Assembly: GCA_003131925.1 (NCBI GenBank)
Contig: PKWC01000204.1
Span: forward strand, 13,187 to 23,449
Reading direction: 5' to 3'
Source: Alphaproteobacteria bacterium
GTDB taxonomy: Bacteria > Pseudomonadota > Alphaproteobacteria > Micropepsales > Micropepsaceae
Length of the DNA stretch: 10,263 nucleotides
Of the stretch, positions 1-6,562 are shown piece after piece. How positions within the stretch are numbered: position 1 is the stretch's first letter; each line of letters begins with the position of its first letter. A program made the position numbers and the translations under genes. Below the pieces are notes generated by a model that was not told where the DNA came from, made no database searches, and saw only the letters and a list, made by a program, of their open reading frames with translations.

Positions 1-16
1 CGGTGAGAAAGAAATC

Positions 17-33
17 GCGCGCCTTTGGCGCGC
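17..33 (-). terminator. GC-rich hairpin, possible weak terminator
   Basis: Perfect 7-bp stem (GCGCGCC / GGCGCGC) with a 3-nt loop. Read on the minus strand it is followed by GATTTCTTTCT, a broken T-rich tract, so it could end the minus-strand transcript that carries the small gene at 489-283 and the genes behind it. It lies about 250 nt beyond that gene and the T-tract is poor, so the terminator role is an inference. Confidence 0.35.
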
Positions 34-71
34 AACAATTCTTACTGCCTCACTGTCTCATTGTGCAATTT

Positions 72-134
72 TCTATTTCTGCGTCCTCCGCGTCTCTGCG
101 TGCCAATTCTTCTCTTGGTATTTTGACAGGCCAC
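72..134. repeat. degenerate copy of the dispersed CACAGAG/CTTGG-type repeat
   Basis: The stretch TCTGCGTCCTCCGCGTCTCT, then TGCGTGCCAATTCTT, then CTTGGTATTTTGACAGG follows, in the same order, the right arm of the large repeat at 5382-5450 (CCGTGTCCTCTGTGCCTCAG, GTGAATCCATTT, CTTGGCGTCTTGGCG). It looks like a decayed relative of that element. No matching left arm is clear here, so this is probably a half copy or an old, diverged one. Confidence 0.5.
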
Positions 135-149
135 CGCTTCCATCTGGGT

Positions 150-206
150 GGCCCGCCCCCCGATCCGCGCGAAGCACGGCCGGAGGACGTGCTTCGCACG
201 CGGGCC
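150..206. repeat. REP-like extragenic palindrome with two nested stems
   Basis: The outer stem is a perfect 7-bp match (GGCCCGC at 150-156 with GCGGGCC at 200-206). The inner stem is a perfect 9-bp match (GCGAAGCAC at 169-177 with GTGCTTCGC at 189-197), with an 11-nt loop. The flanks (CATCTGGGTGGCCCGC ... GCGGGCCATGACA) resemble the short intergenic palindromes of alphaproteobacterial genomes. There is no T-tract, so a classical terminator is unlikely. It lies downstream of the minus-strand gene at 489-283 and may fold at the 3' end of its mRNA. Confidence 0.6.
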
Positions 207-282
207 ATGACAATTTTTTTGGGATGCGAGGCGTTGGAACCAGATTACTGGCGGAATTACGTGCGGCCTTTGCCGCGCCGCG

Positions 283-489
283 TCAGTGAAATGCGAGGGG
301 GCGGTCGGGATCGATGCGGTGGCTTACGATATCGTCCAGGAAGACCGAGAGCGCGTACCAGAATTCCGAACGCACATGAGCGCCTTCAAAGGCGTATTCG
401 GTAGAGCAATTGCGCGCGAACTGAACCGCGCCGGAACCATGCCGGTCCACCAGCTCGACCGCCAATTCGCGAAACTCGTTTGCCCCCAT
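283..489 (-). CDS. small conserved-looking hypothetical protein (68 aa)
   Basis: Reads MGANEFRELAVELVDRHG at the N-terminus, has a central segment rich in A, R and E, and ends with FWYALSVFLDDIVSHRIDPD. The ATG at 489 is preceded by a strong GGAGG (minus strand, 499-503) with 9-nt spacing, which supports a real gene. The protein is soluble, probably all-helical, acidic towards the C-terminus, with no signal peptide, no membrane segment and a single Cys. It resembles small uncharacterised alphaproteobacterial proteins with the pattern 'VDRHG...EFW...LSxFxDDI', but I cannot name a family and no function can be assigned. It lies 108 nt behind the aldo/keto reductase on the same strand, so co-transcription with it is possible but not shown. 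Confidence 0.7.
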   Translation of the reverse strand: MGANEFRELAVELVDRHGSGAVQFARNCSTEYAFEGAHVRSEFWYALSVFLDDIVSHRIDPDRPLAFH

Positions 490-597
490 CGAACCGCGCC
501 TCCATCGACGCGCGGACGATGTTGCCGGAATTGGGTAACGGACAGGTTAAGGGTTGGGCGCAAATCCTGCGCGCATCTGCGAAAGTTCGATCCCGGC

Positions 598-1584
598 TCA
601 ACGATCGATCAAAGCCATCATTTGCGGCGTATAGCGCGGGCCCGAGACCTGTCCGGGACTGAGCGCCACCTCCAGCCGCCTCATTTCATCGCCGCTCAGT
701 TTGATCTCCGCCGCGCCCACATTCTCCTCGAGAAAGCTGCGGCGCTTCGTTCCCGGGATCGGAACGACATCGGCGCCTTTGTGAAGCAGCCAGGCGAGCG
801 CGATCTGGCCGGGCTTGACGTGTTTCTCCGTCGCGAGCGCGCGCACCGCATCGGCCGCATGCATGTTCGCCTCGAAATTTCCGGGCTGAAACCGGGGATC
901 GCGCCGCCGGTAATCGCTGTCCGGATACCGGTCTGCCGGCTGTGCGGTCCCGGTAAGGAAGCCGCGTCCCAGTGGGCTGAAGGGCACGAGGCCGATGCCC
1001 AGTTCGCGCAGGAGCAGAATGATCTCATCCTCGAGATTGCGCTCCCACAGGGAATATTCACTTTGAAGCGCGCTGACCGGATGGACGGCGTGGGCACGGC
1101 GGAGGTTGGCGGCACCGGCTTCCGAGAGTCCGAAGAAGCGCACCTTTCCCTCGGCGACGAGTTCCGCGACGGCGCCGGCGACGTCCTCGACCGGCACGGC
1201 GGGATCGATACGGTGTTGATAGAAGAGATCGATGTGATCGGTGCCGAGCCGGCGCAACGAAGCATTCGCCACTTCGCGAATATGTTCGGGCCGGCTGTCG
1301 ACGCCGACCGTCTTTCCATCGCGAATGTCGAAACCGAATTTGGTGGCAATCAGAACCTTGTCGCGCCGGTCCTTCAGCGCGCGGCCGAGCAGTTCTTCGT
1401 TGATGAACGGGCCATAGACTTCCGCAGTGTCGAAGAAATCGATGCCAAGGTCGATGGCGCGATGGATGGTCGCAATCGATTCAATGTCATCGGCCGCGCC
1501 GTAGGACTGGCTCATGCCCATGCAGCCGAGACCAAGCGCGGAGACTTCCAATCCTTGGCGTCCGAGTTTCCGGCGTTCAAGCAT
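598..1584 (-). CDS. aldo/keto reductase (NADPH-dependent, YhdN/AKR13-like)
   Basis: A 328-aa single TIM-barrel oxidoreductase that reduces an aldehyde or ketone with NAD(P)H in the cytoplasm. Counting from the chosen start, the N-terminal GLGCMGMS (18-25) is typical of the family. The catalytic tetrad is complete: D52 (FFDTAEVYG), Y57, K82 (IATKFGF) and H124 (FYQHRID). The C-terminal PIPGTKR and EENVGA segments are the usual cofactor-phosphate-binding region. I chose the ATG at 1584 because AAAGGA (1591-1596) sits 6 nt upstream and the protein then begins MLERRKLG as relatives do; an ATG at 1602 would add six residues and overlap the synthase stop. It follows the feruloyl-CoA synthase by 11 nt and is surely in its operon. 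A role on an aromatic aldehyde is possible but is an inference from position only. Confidence 0.93.
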   Translation of the reverse strand: MLERRKLGRQGLEVSALGLGCMGMSQSYGAADDIESIATIHRAIDLGIDFFDTAEVYGPFINEELLGRALKDRRDKVLIATKFGFDIRDGKTVGVDSRPEHIREVANASLRRLGTDHIDLFYQHRIDPAVPVEDVAGAVAELVAEGKVRFFGLSEAGAANLRRAHAVHPVSALQSEYSLWERNLEDEIILLLRELGIGLVPFSPLGRGFLTGTAQPADRYPDSDYRRRDPRFQPGNFEANMHAADAVRALATEKHVKPGQIALAWLLHKGADVVPIPGTKRRSFLEENVGAAEIKLSGDEMRRLEVALSPGQVSGPRYTPQMMALIDR

Positions 1585-1590
1585 GCGCGT

Positions 1591-1596
1591 TCCTTT
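1591..1596 (-). promoter_or_regulatory. ribosome binding site that fixes the reductase start
   Basis: AAAGGA on the minus strand, 6 nt before the ATG at 1584. It shares its first base with the stop codon of the upstream synthase (TGA at 1598-1596). This favours the ATG at 1584 over the one at 1602 and suggests that translation of the two genes is linked. Confidence 0.6.
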
Positions 1597-3479
1597 CAGC
1601 ATGTAATTTCCACCACGTCGTCTGCGGGCGGACTCGCATAGAGGCGCTCGACGAGGTGTTTGCGGCGCTCGAGTGTCGCGCGCTGGTTGATATAGCCCTT
1701 GTCGGTGATCTCGTGGGCGTCGATCAAAGGGGGATCAAGCATGAGCAGAATGCGCCGCACGCGCGACGAAGAACCAGGCTGCGCCGCGTTGTGGGCGGCA
1801 AAACGATCGCACAAAAAAGCCTTTACGCCCGGACTGCCAAGCGTGTCCCGCGGCGTTGCGCACGAAGCGTCGGCACAGATTTCCTTCGCCGCCGTAAGAT
1901 GAGGCCACGCCAGAAGCGCGACGTAATCCCTGTCGTGACCACAGACCACGCAATCCTGGATCAGGGGTGAGGCCGCGCTGACCGCTTGAGCCCTGAGCGT
2001 GCCCACCGACACCCAGGTGCCGGAAACAAGTTTGAAATCCTCCGTCACCCGGCCGTCGAAGACCAAGCCTTTTTCGGGATCGCTTTCGTCCACGAATTTC
2101 GCCGCGTCGCCGAGACTGTAGAATCCTTCCTCGTCGAATGCCGCCCGCGTGAGATCTGGCCTTCCGAGATAGCCCGGCGTCACGGTCGGACCCTTCACGC
2201 GCACTTCGAGCTTTGTCCCGTTCGGCACCAGCTTGATGGTGATGCCCGGGAGCGGCAGGCCAATCAGGCCCACGCGCTCCGTTACCCAATGCACGACAGT
2301 GACGCCCTGCGTTTCGGTCGCGCCGTACATGGTGATGAGCGGAATGCGGCAGCCGGTGGCGGCAATCGACAGCGCCTGCATTCTTTCATAGATGTCCTGG
2401 CTCAGCGTCGCGCCGCCATAAGCCAGAAATTTCAGCCTGGCGAAAAACCTGTCGCGCAACGCCGCGTCGCGCTCCATCGCGTCGGCGAGCCAGTTGAAAG
2501 CGATCGGCGCGGAGCCGAAGGTCAGCGGCGAAATTTCGCGCAGGTTTCGGATCGTCTCGTCGAACAGCCCGGGCAGCGGCTTTCCGGCGTCGAGATAGAC
2601 CGTCCCTCCTGCATGAAGATTGTTGTTGAAGCCGATATTGCCGGCGGAAATATGATTCCATGGCATCCATTCGAGACTTTCGGGAATCTCGTCGGGCGCT
2701 TGTGTCTCCGTACGCAGCGCCTCCTGCGCCGCGACGACCGCGCACATCATGCCATGCGTCTGGACGGCGCCTTTCGGCATTCCGGTGGAGCCGGAGGTGA
2801 AAAGGTACTTCGCAATCGTGTCGTGGCCGATCCGGTCGAGTGAGTTCGCAACATCCGAAGTGGGGGTGACACCGAGAAGTTCGTCGAGCGGCGTCGTCGC
2901 CCGATCTGCAATCGGCAGCGATGTCACGATTTCAACGCCGTCGAGCGGAAGCGCATTGAGCGCTCGGGCATGGAAGGGTCCCTGCTCCGCAAACACCATG
3001 CTTGGCTGCACGGTCGCAAAGACATGACGCAGCTTTCCATGATCGGCCGACATCAGCGAATAGGCGACCGAGACCGGCGCCACCGGCACGCGCGCCTTCA
3101 TCGCGCCCAGCATCATCAGCGCGTGCGCGATCGAATTGCCCGAGAGGATCATCAGCGGTGTCGTCTCGTCAAAACCGCGCGCCAGAAGCGCCTGCGCGAT
3201 GGACGAGGCCCGCGCGTCGGCCTCGCCATAGGTGATGAAGCGCCAGTCGCCGAGACCACCGCCATCGAGCGGCGTTCGCTCTGCGATGAAGCGTCGCTCG
3301 GGATGCGCGGCGGCCCTGGTTTCGAGAAGATGCGCAATCGAGCGGTGCATGGGCGCGAGCGCATGATTTGAGCGGAGGTAGATCGTGCCGCCGGGCTCGC
3401 GCCGCACATCCACCGAAGGTGGCTTTTGCGGCAAGGGCTTGAAGGGCGGCAATTCCGTCGGCCGAGGCGTGACGTTCAT
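1596..3479 (-). CDS. fcs: feruloyl-CoA synthase (aryl/cinnamoyl-CoA ligase)
   Basis: A 627-aa acyl-adenylate-forming enzyme that activates ferulate, and usually p-coumarate or caffeate, to its CoA thioester with ATP: the entry step of phenylpropanoid (lignin monomer) degradation. From the ATG at 3479, the phosphate-binding motif LFTSGSTGMPKG is at 226-237, YGATET at 385-390 and the hinge region YSLGDAAKF near 454-462. GRVTEDFKLVSGTWVSVG (477-494) is the variant typical of the feruloyl-CoA synthase group, and the catalytic lysine lies in ITDKGYINQR (K594). An in-frame TTG at 3512 would add 11 residues of low-complexity sequence; I prefer the ATG. The downstream partner is an aldo/keto reductase. 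The hydratase-lyase and vanillin dehydrogenase that usually complete the pathway are not in this window. It diverges from coaBC. Confidence 0.9.
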   Translation of the reverse strand: MNVTPRPTELPPFKPLPQKPPSVDVRREPGGTIYLRSNHALAPMHRSIAHLLETRAAAHPERRFIAERTPLDGGGLGDWRFITYGEADARASSIAQALLARGFDETTPLMILSGNSIAHALMMLGAMKARVPVAPVSVAYSLMSADHGKLRHVFATVQPSMVFAEQGPFHARALNALPLDGVEIVTSLPIADRATTPLDELLGVTPTSDVANSLDRIGHDTIAKYLFTSGSTGMPKGAVQTHGMMCAVVAAQEALRTETQAPDEIPESLEWMPWNHISAGNIGFNNNLHAGGTVYLDAGKPLPGLFDETIRNLREISPLTFGSAPIAFNWLADAMERDAALRDRFFARLKFLAYGGATLSQDIYERMQALSIAATGCRIPLITMYGATETQGVTVVHWVTERVGLIGLPLPGITIKLVPNGTKLEVRVKGPTVTPGYLGRPDLTRAAFDEEGFYSLGDAAKFVDESDPEKGLVFDGRVTEDFKLVSGTWVSVGTLRAQAVSAASPLIQDCVVCGHDRDYVALLAWPHLTAAKEICADASCATPRDTLGSPGVKAFLCDRFAAHNAAQPGSSSRVRRILLMLDPPLIDAHEITDKGYINQRATLERRKHLVERLYASPPADDVVEITC

Positions 3480-3576
3480 GGGATCATGGGTTCCTGGCCC
3501 TGGGTTCTTCAAAAGCTACACTTCGCAGGCATCGTTCGCTATATGCTGCAGCGAGCCAAGGGAGTTCTCCTCACTC
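3480..3576. promoter_or_regulatory. divergent intergenic region; candidate coaBC promoter 3517-3545
   Basis: This 97-bp gap must hold promoters for both the minus-strand synthase operon and plus-strand coaBC. A plus-strand candidate has -10 TATATG at 3540-3545 and a weak -35 TACACT at 3517-3522 with 17-bp spacing, followed by the ribosome site AAGGGAG at 3558-3564. No clear dyad that would mark a binding site for a phenolic-acid regulator (MarR type) is visible. The promoter match is weak. Confidence 0.3.
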
Positions 3577-4788
3577 ATGTCGCTGCGCGGAAAGTCTGTC
3601 CTGCTCATCATCGGCGGCGGCATCGCGGCCTACAAGTCGCTCGAGCTGGTGCGCCGGTTGCGCGAGCGTGGCGTGCGCGTCCGCGCGATCCTCACCAGGG
3701 CGGGCGCAGAGTTCGTGACGGCTCTCTCCGTGTCGTCGCTCACGGGCGAAAAGACCTGGCAGGATTTGTTCAGCCTGACCGATGAAGCGGAGATGGGGCA
3801 TATTCAGCTGTCCCGCGCGGCCGATCTGCTTGTCGTCGCGCCTGCGACCGCTGATCTGATGGCGAAACTGGCGCAGGGGCACGCGAGCGATCTCGCATCG
3901 ACCGCATTGCTCGCAACCGACAAACCAATTCTGCTCGCGCCCGCGATGAATGTGCGGATGTGGAACCACGCGGCGACGCAACGCAACCTCGCCCGGCTGA
4001 CCGCCGATGGCGTGATCTCCATCGGACCTAACGAGGGCGAAATGGCCTGTGGTGAATTCGGCCCCGGCCGCATGGCGGAGCCGGAGGAGATCGTCGAGGC
4101 GATCGAGACATTGCTGGTACGGAAAGCCACTCTCGCGGGACGCAAGGCGCTGGTGACGGCGGGTCCGACGCGCGAGCCTCTCGATCCCGTGCGCTACCTC
4201 GCGAACCGTTCTTCCGGCAAGCAGGGTTACGCCATCGCCGCGGCGCTCGCCGAAGCCGGCGCCGATACCACGCTTGTTTCCGGACCGGTCGACCTCGCGC
4301 CGCCGCCCAACGTCACGCTGCTGAAAGTCGAGACCGGCTGCGAAATGCTCGACGTGTGCGAGTCCGTACTGCCGGCCGATGTGGCCGTGTTTGCGGCCGC
4401 GGTCGCCGATTGGCGGCCGGAGTCGCGGGCGGACGGAAAACTCAAGAAACGCGACGGTGACGCCGCGCCGCTGATCCGGCTCGCGCGCAATCCCGACATC
4501 CTCGCAACAATCTCGCGATCCAAAAACCGCCCCGCCCTCGTCATCGGCTTTGCGGCCGAAACGGAAAATGTCGTGGCGAATGGCGAAGAGAAGCGTCGGC
4601 GCAAGGGATGCGACTGGATTGTCGCCAATGACGTAAGCGCGGAAAGCGGCGTCATGGGCGGAGACAGCAATCGCGTGCATCTGATTTCCGCTGCAGGGGT
4701 CGAGGACTGGCCGCTCATGGACAAGAGGGAAGTCAGCCGCCGGCTGGTAGAGCGCATCGGTGCGGCGCTCAAGCGTCCCGCCGAATGA
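3577..4788 (+). CDS. coaBC: bifunctional phosphopantothenoylcysteine decarboxylase / phosphopantothenate-cysteine ligase
   Basis: A 403-aa enzyme catalysing two steps of coenzyme A synthesis: CTP-dependent joining of 4'-phosphopantothenate to cysteine (CoaB, C-terminal half), then FMN-dependent decarboxylation to 4'-phosphopantetheine (CoaC, N-terminal half). From the ATG at 3577 the key residues fall at the same numbers as in the E. coli enzyme: H75 (EMGHIQLS), N125 in the PAMN motif, C158 (MACGEFGPGRM) and N210 of the CoaB half (RYLANRSSGKQG). AVADWRP (275-281) and the lysine-rich KLKK (288-291) follow. This numbering, plus AAGGGAG 12 nt upstream, fixes the start; the reading frame is open further upstream, but that part runs antisense into the synthase gene. 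It overlaps dut by 4 nt (ATGA), a translationally coupled pair common in alphaproteobacteria. Confidence 0.97.
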   Translation: MSLRGKSVLLIIGGGIAAYKSLELVRRLRERGVRVRAILTRAGAEFVTALSVSSLTGEKTWQDLFSLTDEAEMGHIQLSRAADLLVVAPATADLMAKLAQGHASDLASTALLATDKPILLAPAMNVRMWNHAATQRNLARLTADGVISIGPNEGEMACGEFGPGRMAEPEEIVEAIETLLVRKATLAGRKALVTAGPTREPLDPVRYLANRSSGKQGYAIAAALAEAGADTTLVSGPVDLAPPPNVTLLKVETGCEMLDVCESVLPADVAVFAAAVADWRPESRADGKLKKRDGDAAPLIRLARNPDILATISRSKNRPALVIGFAAETENVVANGEEKRRRKGCDWIVANDVSAESGVMGGDSNRVHLISAAGVEDWPLMDKREVSRRLVERIGAALKRPAE

Positions 4789-5300
4789 AGATCGAGATTC
4801 TGCGCCTTCCCCACGCGCGCGATCTCGCCCTGCCCGCCTACGCAACGCGCGGTGCTGCAGGCCTCGATCTCCTCGCTGCCGTTGAAACCGAAATCGAGCT
4901 TCGGCCGGGCGCACGGATTGCCGTCCCCTGCGGCATCGCTCTCGCATTTCCCCAATCTGTCGAAGCGCAAGTGAGGCCACGCTCCGGCCTGGCACTGCAT
5001 CACGGCGTCACCGTGCTCAATGCACCGGGAACCATCGATAGCGACTACCGCGGCGAGGTGATGGCAATCCTCATCAATCTGGGCGAAAAGCCGTTTCGCA
5101 TCGCGCGCGGAATGAAGATTGCGCAGCTGATTATTTCGCCCCACGCGCGCGCCGAGCTTGTGGAATGTTCGGAATTGCCGCCAAGCATCCGTGGCGCATC
5201 CGGATTCGGCTCCACCGGCTCCGGTGGGACGCTGACTGGCGGGGCGCGTCGCGTGAAGCCAGTGAACCGCCAAGGCGCCAAGGTGCAGAAAGAAAATTGA
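4785..5300 (+). CDS. dut: deoxyuridine 5'-triphosphate nucleotidohydrolase (dUTPase)
   Basis: A trimeric enzyme that hydrolyses dUTP to dUMP and pyrophosphate, keeping uracil out of DNA and feeding thymidylate synthesis. All five family motifs are present: AGLDLLA (25-31), RPRSGLA (64-70), GTIDSDYRGEV (82-92, with the catalytic Asp), RGMKIAQLI (108-116) and the glycine-rich C-terminal arm RGASGFGSTG (136-145). Relatives usually end within about ten residues of that last motif. Here the protein runs on to 171 aa, and its last dozen residues (from N161, NRQGAKVQKEN) and its TGA stop are encoded by the left arm of the repeat at 5265-5450. So a repeat appears to have replaced the natural end, leaving a basic tail. 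The core should still be active. It starts inside the last codons of coaBC (ATGA). Confidence 0.96.
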   Translation: MKIEILRLPHARDLALPAYATRGAAGLDLLAAVETEIELRPGARIAVPCGIALAFPQSVEAQVRPRSGLALHHGVTVLNAPGTIDSDYRGEVMAILINLGEKPFRIARGMKIAQLIISPHARAELVECSELPPSIRGASGFGSTGSGGTLTGGARRVKPVNRQGAKVQKEN

Positions 5301-5450
5301 ACCACAGAGACACTGAGAGCACAGAGGAATGAAAAATGCGCGCATTCGTGGTCGGGTTAAACCCGACCATCCCGCGCGATCCTTTTTCTCCGTGTCCTCT
5401 GTGCCTCAGTGGTGAATCCATTTCCTTGGCGTCTTGGCGTCTTGGCGGTT
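5265..5450. repeat. 186-bp imperfect inverted repeat (CCAAGGCGCCAAG / CACAGAG type)
   Basis: The element opens with AACCGCCAAGGCGCCAAGG and closes with its mirror, CTTGGCGTCTTGGCGGTT, where CTTGGCGT is repeated in tandem (5425-5448). Next inwards, ACCACAGAGACACTGAGAGC (5301-5320) faces CCGTGTCCTCTGTGCCTCAG (5391-5410). The centre holds a 12-bp palindrome AATGCGCGCATT (5335-5346) and a perfect 10-bp inverted repeat around one base (TGGTCGGGTT-A-AACCCGACCA, 5349-5369). It contains no convincing ORF of its own and no clear target-site duplication. Elements of this style occur in many unrelated bacterial genomes; I cannot give a formal name. It fills the convergent gap between dut and the phosphodiesterase and may serve both as a transcription-ending structure. 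Confidence 0.85.
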
Positions 5451-5501
5451 TGCAAATTGGCGCTGCGAGACTCGTTCGTTAGAATTGCCCACTCGTTCAA
5501 C

Positions 5502-6428
5502 TCATAACATCAGATCTGGCCGGTCGGTGCAGATGGCGTCGATGCCGGACGCGTCGAGCTCACGCATTTGCGCCGGATCATCTACTGTCCACGCGCCAAC
5601 TTTGACGCCAAGGCGATGCGTTTGTGCGATGGCGTCCGCCGTCGCATCGGCCGCATAGGGGAACCAGCCGTCGCCGCCTGCAGCCTTAATCGCTTCGGGT
5701 ATCGAGCCTCCGTAATGGATCGCATCGAAGCCTGCTGCCCAGGGCGATGTGCCGGTGCGTGCCCAATGGCGCAGCATCTGGAGCGCGGGTTGTGGCGGCG
5801 GATCGTCTTCCGGAGGCGGTTCGCCGTCGCGAAACCAGCTTTGCGGCCGCGTCGAGAACCAGCATTCCACGGCGGGCTCGACGGATTTCGCGCGACGCAA
5901 ACCGCGCCAGTCGAATCCCACAATGATCGAACGATCGACGTAATCGGCCTTGCGCAATACGGCGAGCGTCGCCTCGGCGAGGCGTTCGGGTGAAGCTGAA
6001 GGTGTGGGATCCGCGAGCGAGGTCTTCAATTCGACGAACAGCCGGAAAGGCTTCGGGGCGCGTTGCGCGAGCGCGACGACCTCGGCGAGCAGGGGAATGC
6101 GCGCGCCATCGCACGCAATCATGCCCGGATGCTCACTTGCATACTCGCTTCCAGGACGCGCCCTTCCGACGTCATAGCGCGCAAGGTCGCCATGCGTGAG
6201 ATTCACGATTCTTGACGTGGGAGGCACGAGCCATTTGCCGTCTGCATCCAGGCACAAATCCGGGGAAAGACGGAAATCGTGGAACACGACGACCTCACCG
6301 TCGCGCGTCAGCTGGACGTCGAGTTCGGCGCCATCCGCTTCTAGCGCAATCGCGTTCGCGAACGCACAGAGTGTGTTCTCCGGTCTCAGCCAGGCCCCTC
6401 CGCGATGGGCAATTCGAAGCGCCGCCAT
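5502..6428 (-). CDS. glycerophosphodiester phosphodiesterase (GDPD family)
   Basis: A 308-aa TIM-barrel enzyme that splits glycerophosphodiesters (deacylated phospholipid head groups) into an alcohol and sn-glycerol-3-phosphate. From the ATG at 6428, the family residues are HRGG (8-11), ENT (17-19), the metal pair E35 and D37 (AELDVQL), catalytic HD (50-51), FVELKT (131-136, E133/K135) and the C-terminal GAWTVDDPAQM and ICTDRPDLML. There is no signal peptide, so it is likely cytoplasmic, as UgpQ is. An insertion rich in Pro and Asp (about 200-220, GEPPPEDDPPPQPA) is not part of the core fold. No phosphate or glycerol-3-phosphate transporter genes are next to it. No strong Shine-Dalgarno is seen before the start. 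The gene converges on dut across the repeat and diverges from the protease-like gene. Confidence 0.93.
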   Translation of the reverse strand: MAALRIAHRGGAWLRPENTLCAFANAIALEADGAELDVQLTRDGEVVVFHDFRLSPDLCLDADGKWLVPPTSRIVNLTHGDLARYDVGRARPGSEYASEHPGMIACDGARIPLLAEVVALAQRAPKPFRLFVELKTSLADPTPSASPERLAEATLAVLRKADYVDRSIIVGFDWRGLRRAKSVEPAVECWFSTRPQSWFRDGEPPPEDDPPPQPALQMLRHWARTGTSPWAAGFDAIHYGGSIPEAIKAAGGDGWFPYAADATADAIAQTHRLGVKVGAWTVDDPAQMRELDASGIDAICTDRPDLML

Positions 6429-6562
6429 CAGAACGGAGACCGCTGGCGATCCGCGGCACGGACCAAAACCGGAGAATTCATGGCGGGCGTCCTTGGATTG
6501 GAGGCGCTGCGACTGTAACGTCTCGCCCGCCAGAGGCGAGACCAGAGAGGCTGGAGACGAAT
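6429..6562. promoter_or_regulatory. divergent gap with a hairpin at 6520-6542 before the protease-like gene
   Basis: The 134-bp gap between two divergent genes contains a perfect 8-bp stem (GTCTCGCC 6520-6527 with GGCGAGAC 6535-6542) and a 7-nt loop, ending 20 nt before the ATG at 6563. CTGGAG (6551-6556) is the ribosome site. The hairpin could be an operator dyad or an mRNA 5'-leader structure. A possible -35 TTGGAT (6493-6498) has only a poor -10 partner (TGTAAC, 6514-6519, 15-bp spacing), so no promoter is claimed. Confidence 0.4.

Noticed and set aside
286..1641. 451-codon open frame on the plus strand opposite the aldo/keto reductase
   Set aside because: A shadow frame of high-GC coding DNA; the minus strand encodes an enzyme with a full catalytic tetrad, and the plus-strand translation resembles nothing.
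3385..3576. 64-codon upstream extension of coaBC
   Set aside because: It is antisense to fcs, and starting at 3577 puts all active-site residues at E. coli numbering.
3571..4995. 474-codon open frame on the minus strand opposite coaBC and dut
   Set aside because: The plus strand is certain from active-site residues; the antisense product is rich in R, G and H, as shadow frames are.
5425..5448. Three tandem CTTGGCGT units as a CRISPR-like or VNTR array
   Set aside because: The units are only 8 bp with no spacers and belong to the right arm of the inverted repeat.
5265..5450. Repeat as an insertion sequence or a gene-bearing element
   Set aside because: No transposase ORF and no clear target duplication; it is too short for an autonomous element.
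6212..6562. 117-codon extension of the protease-like frame
   Set aside because: It runs antisense to the phosphodiesterase; the ATG at 6563 has a ribosome site and begins a signal peptide.
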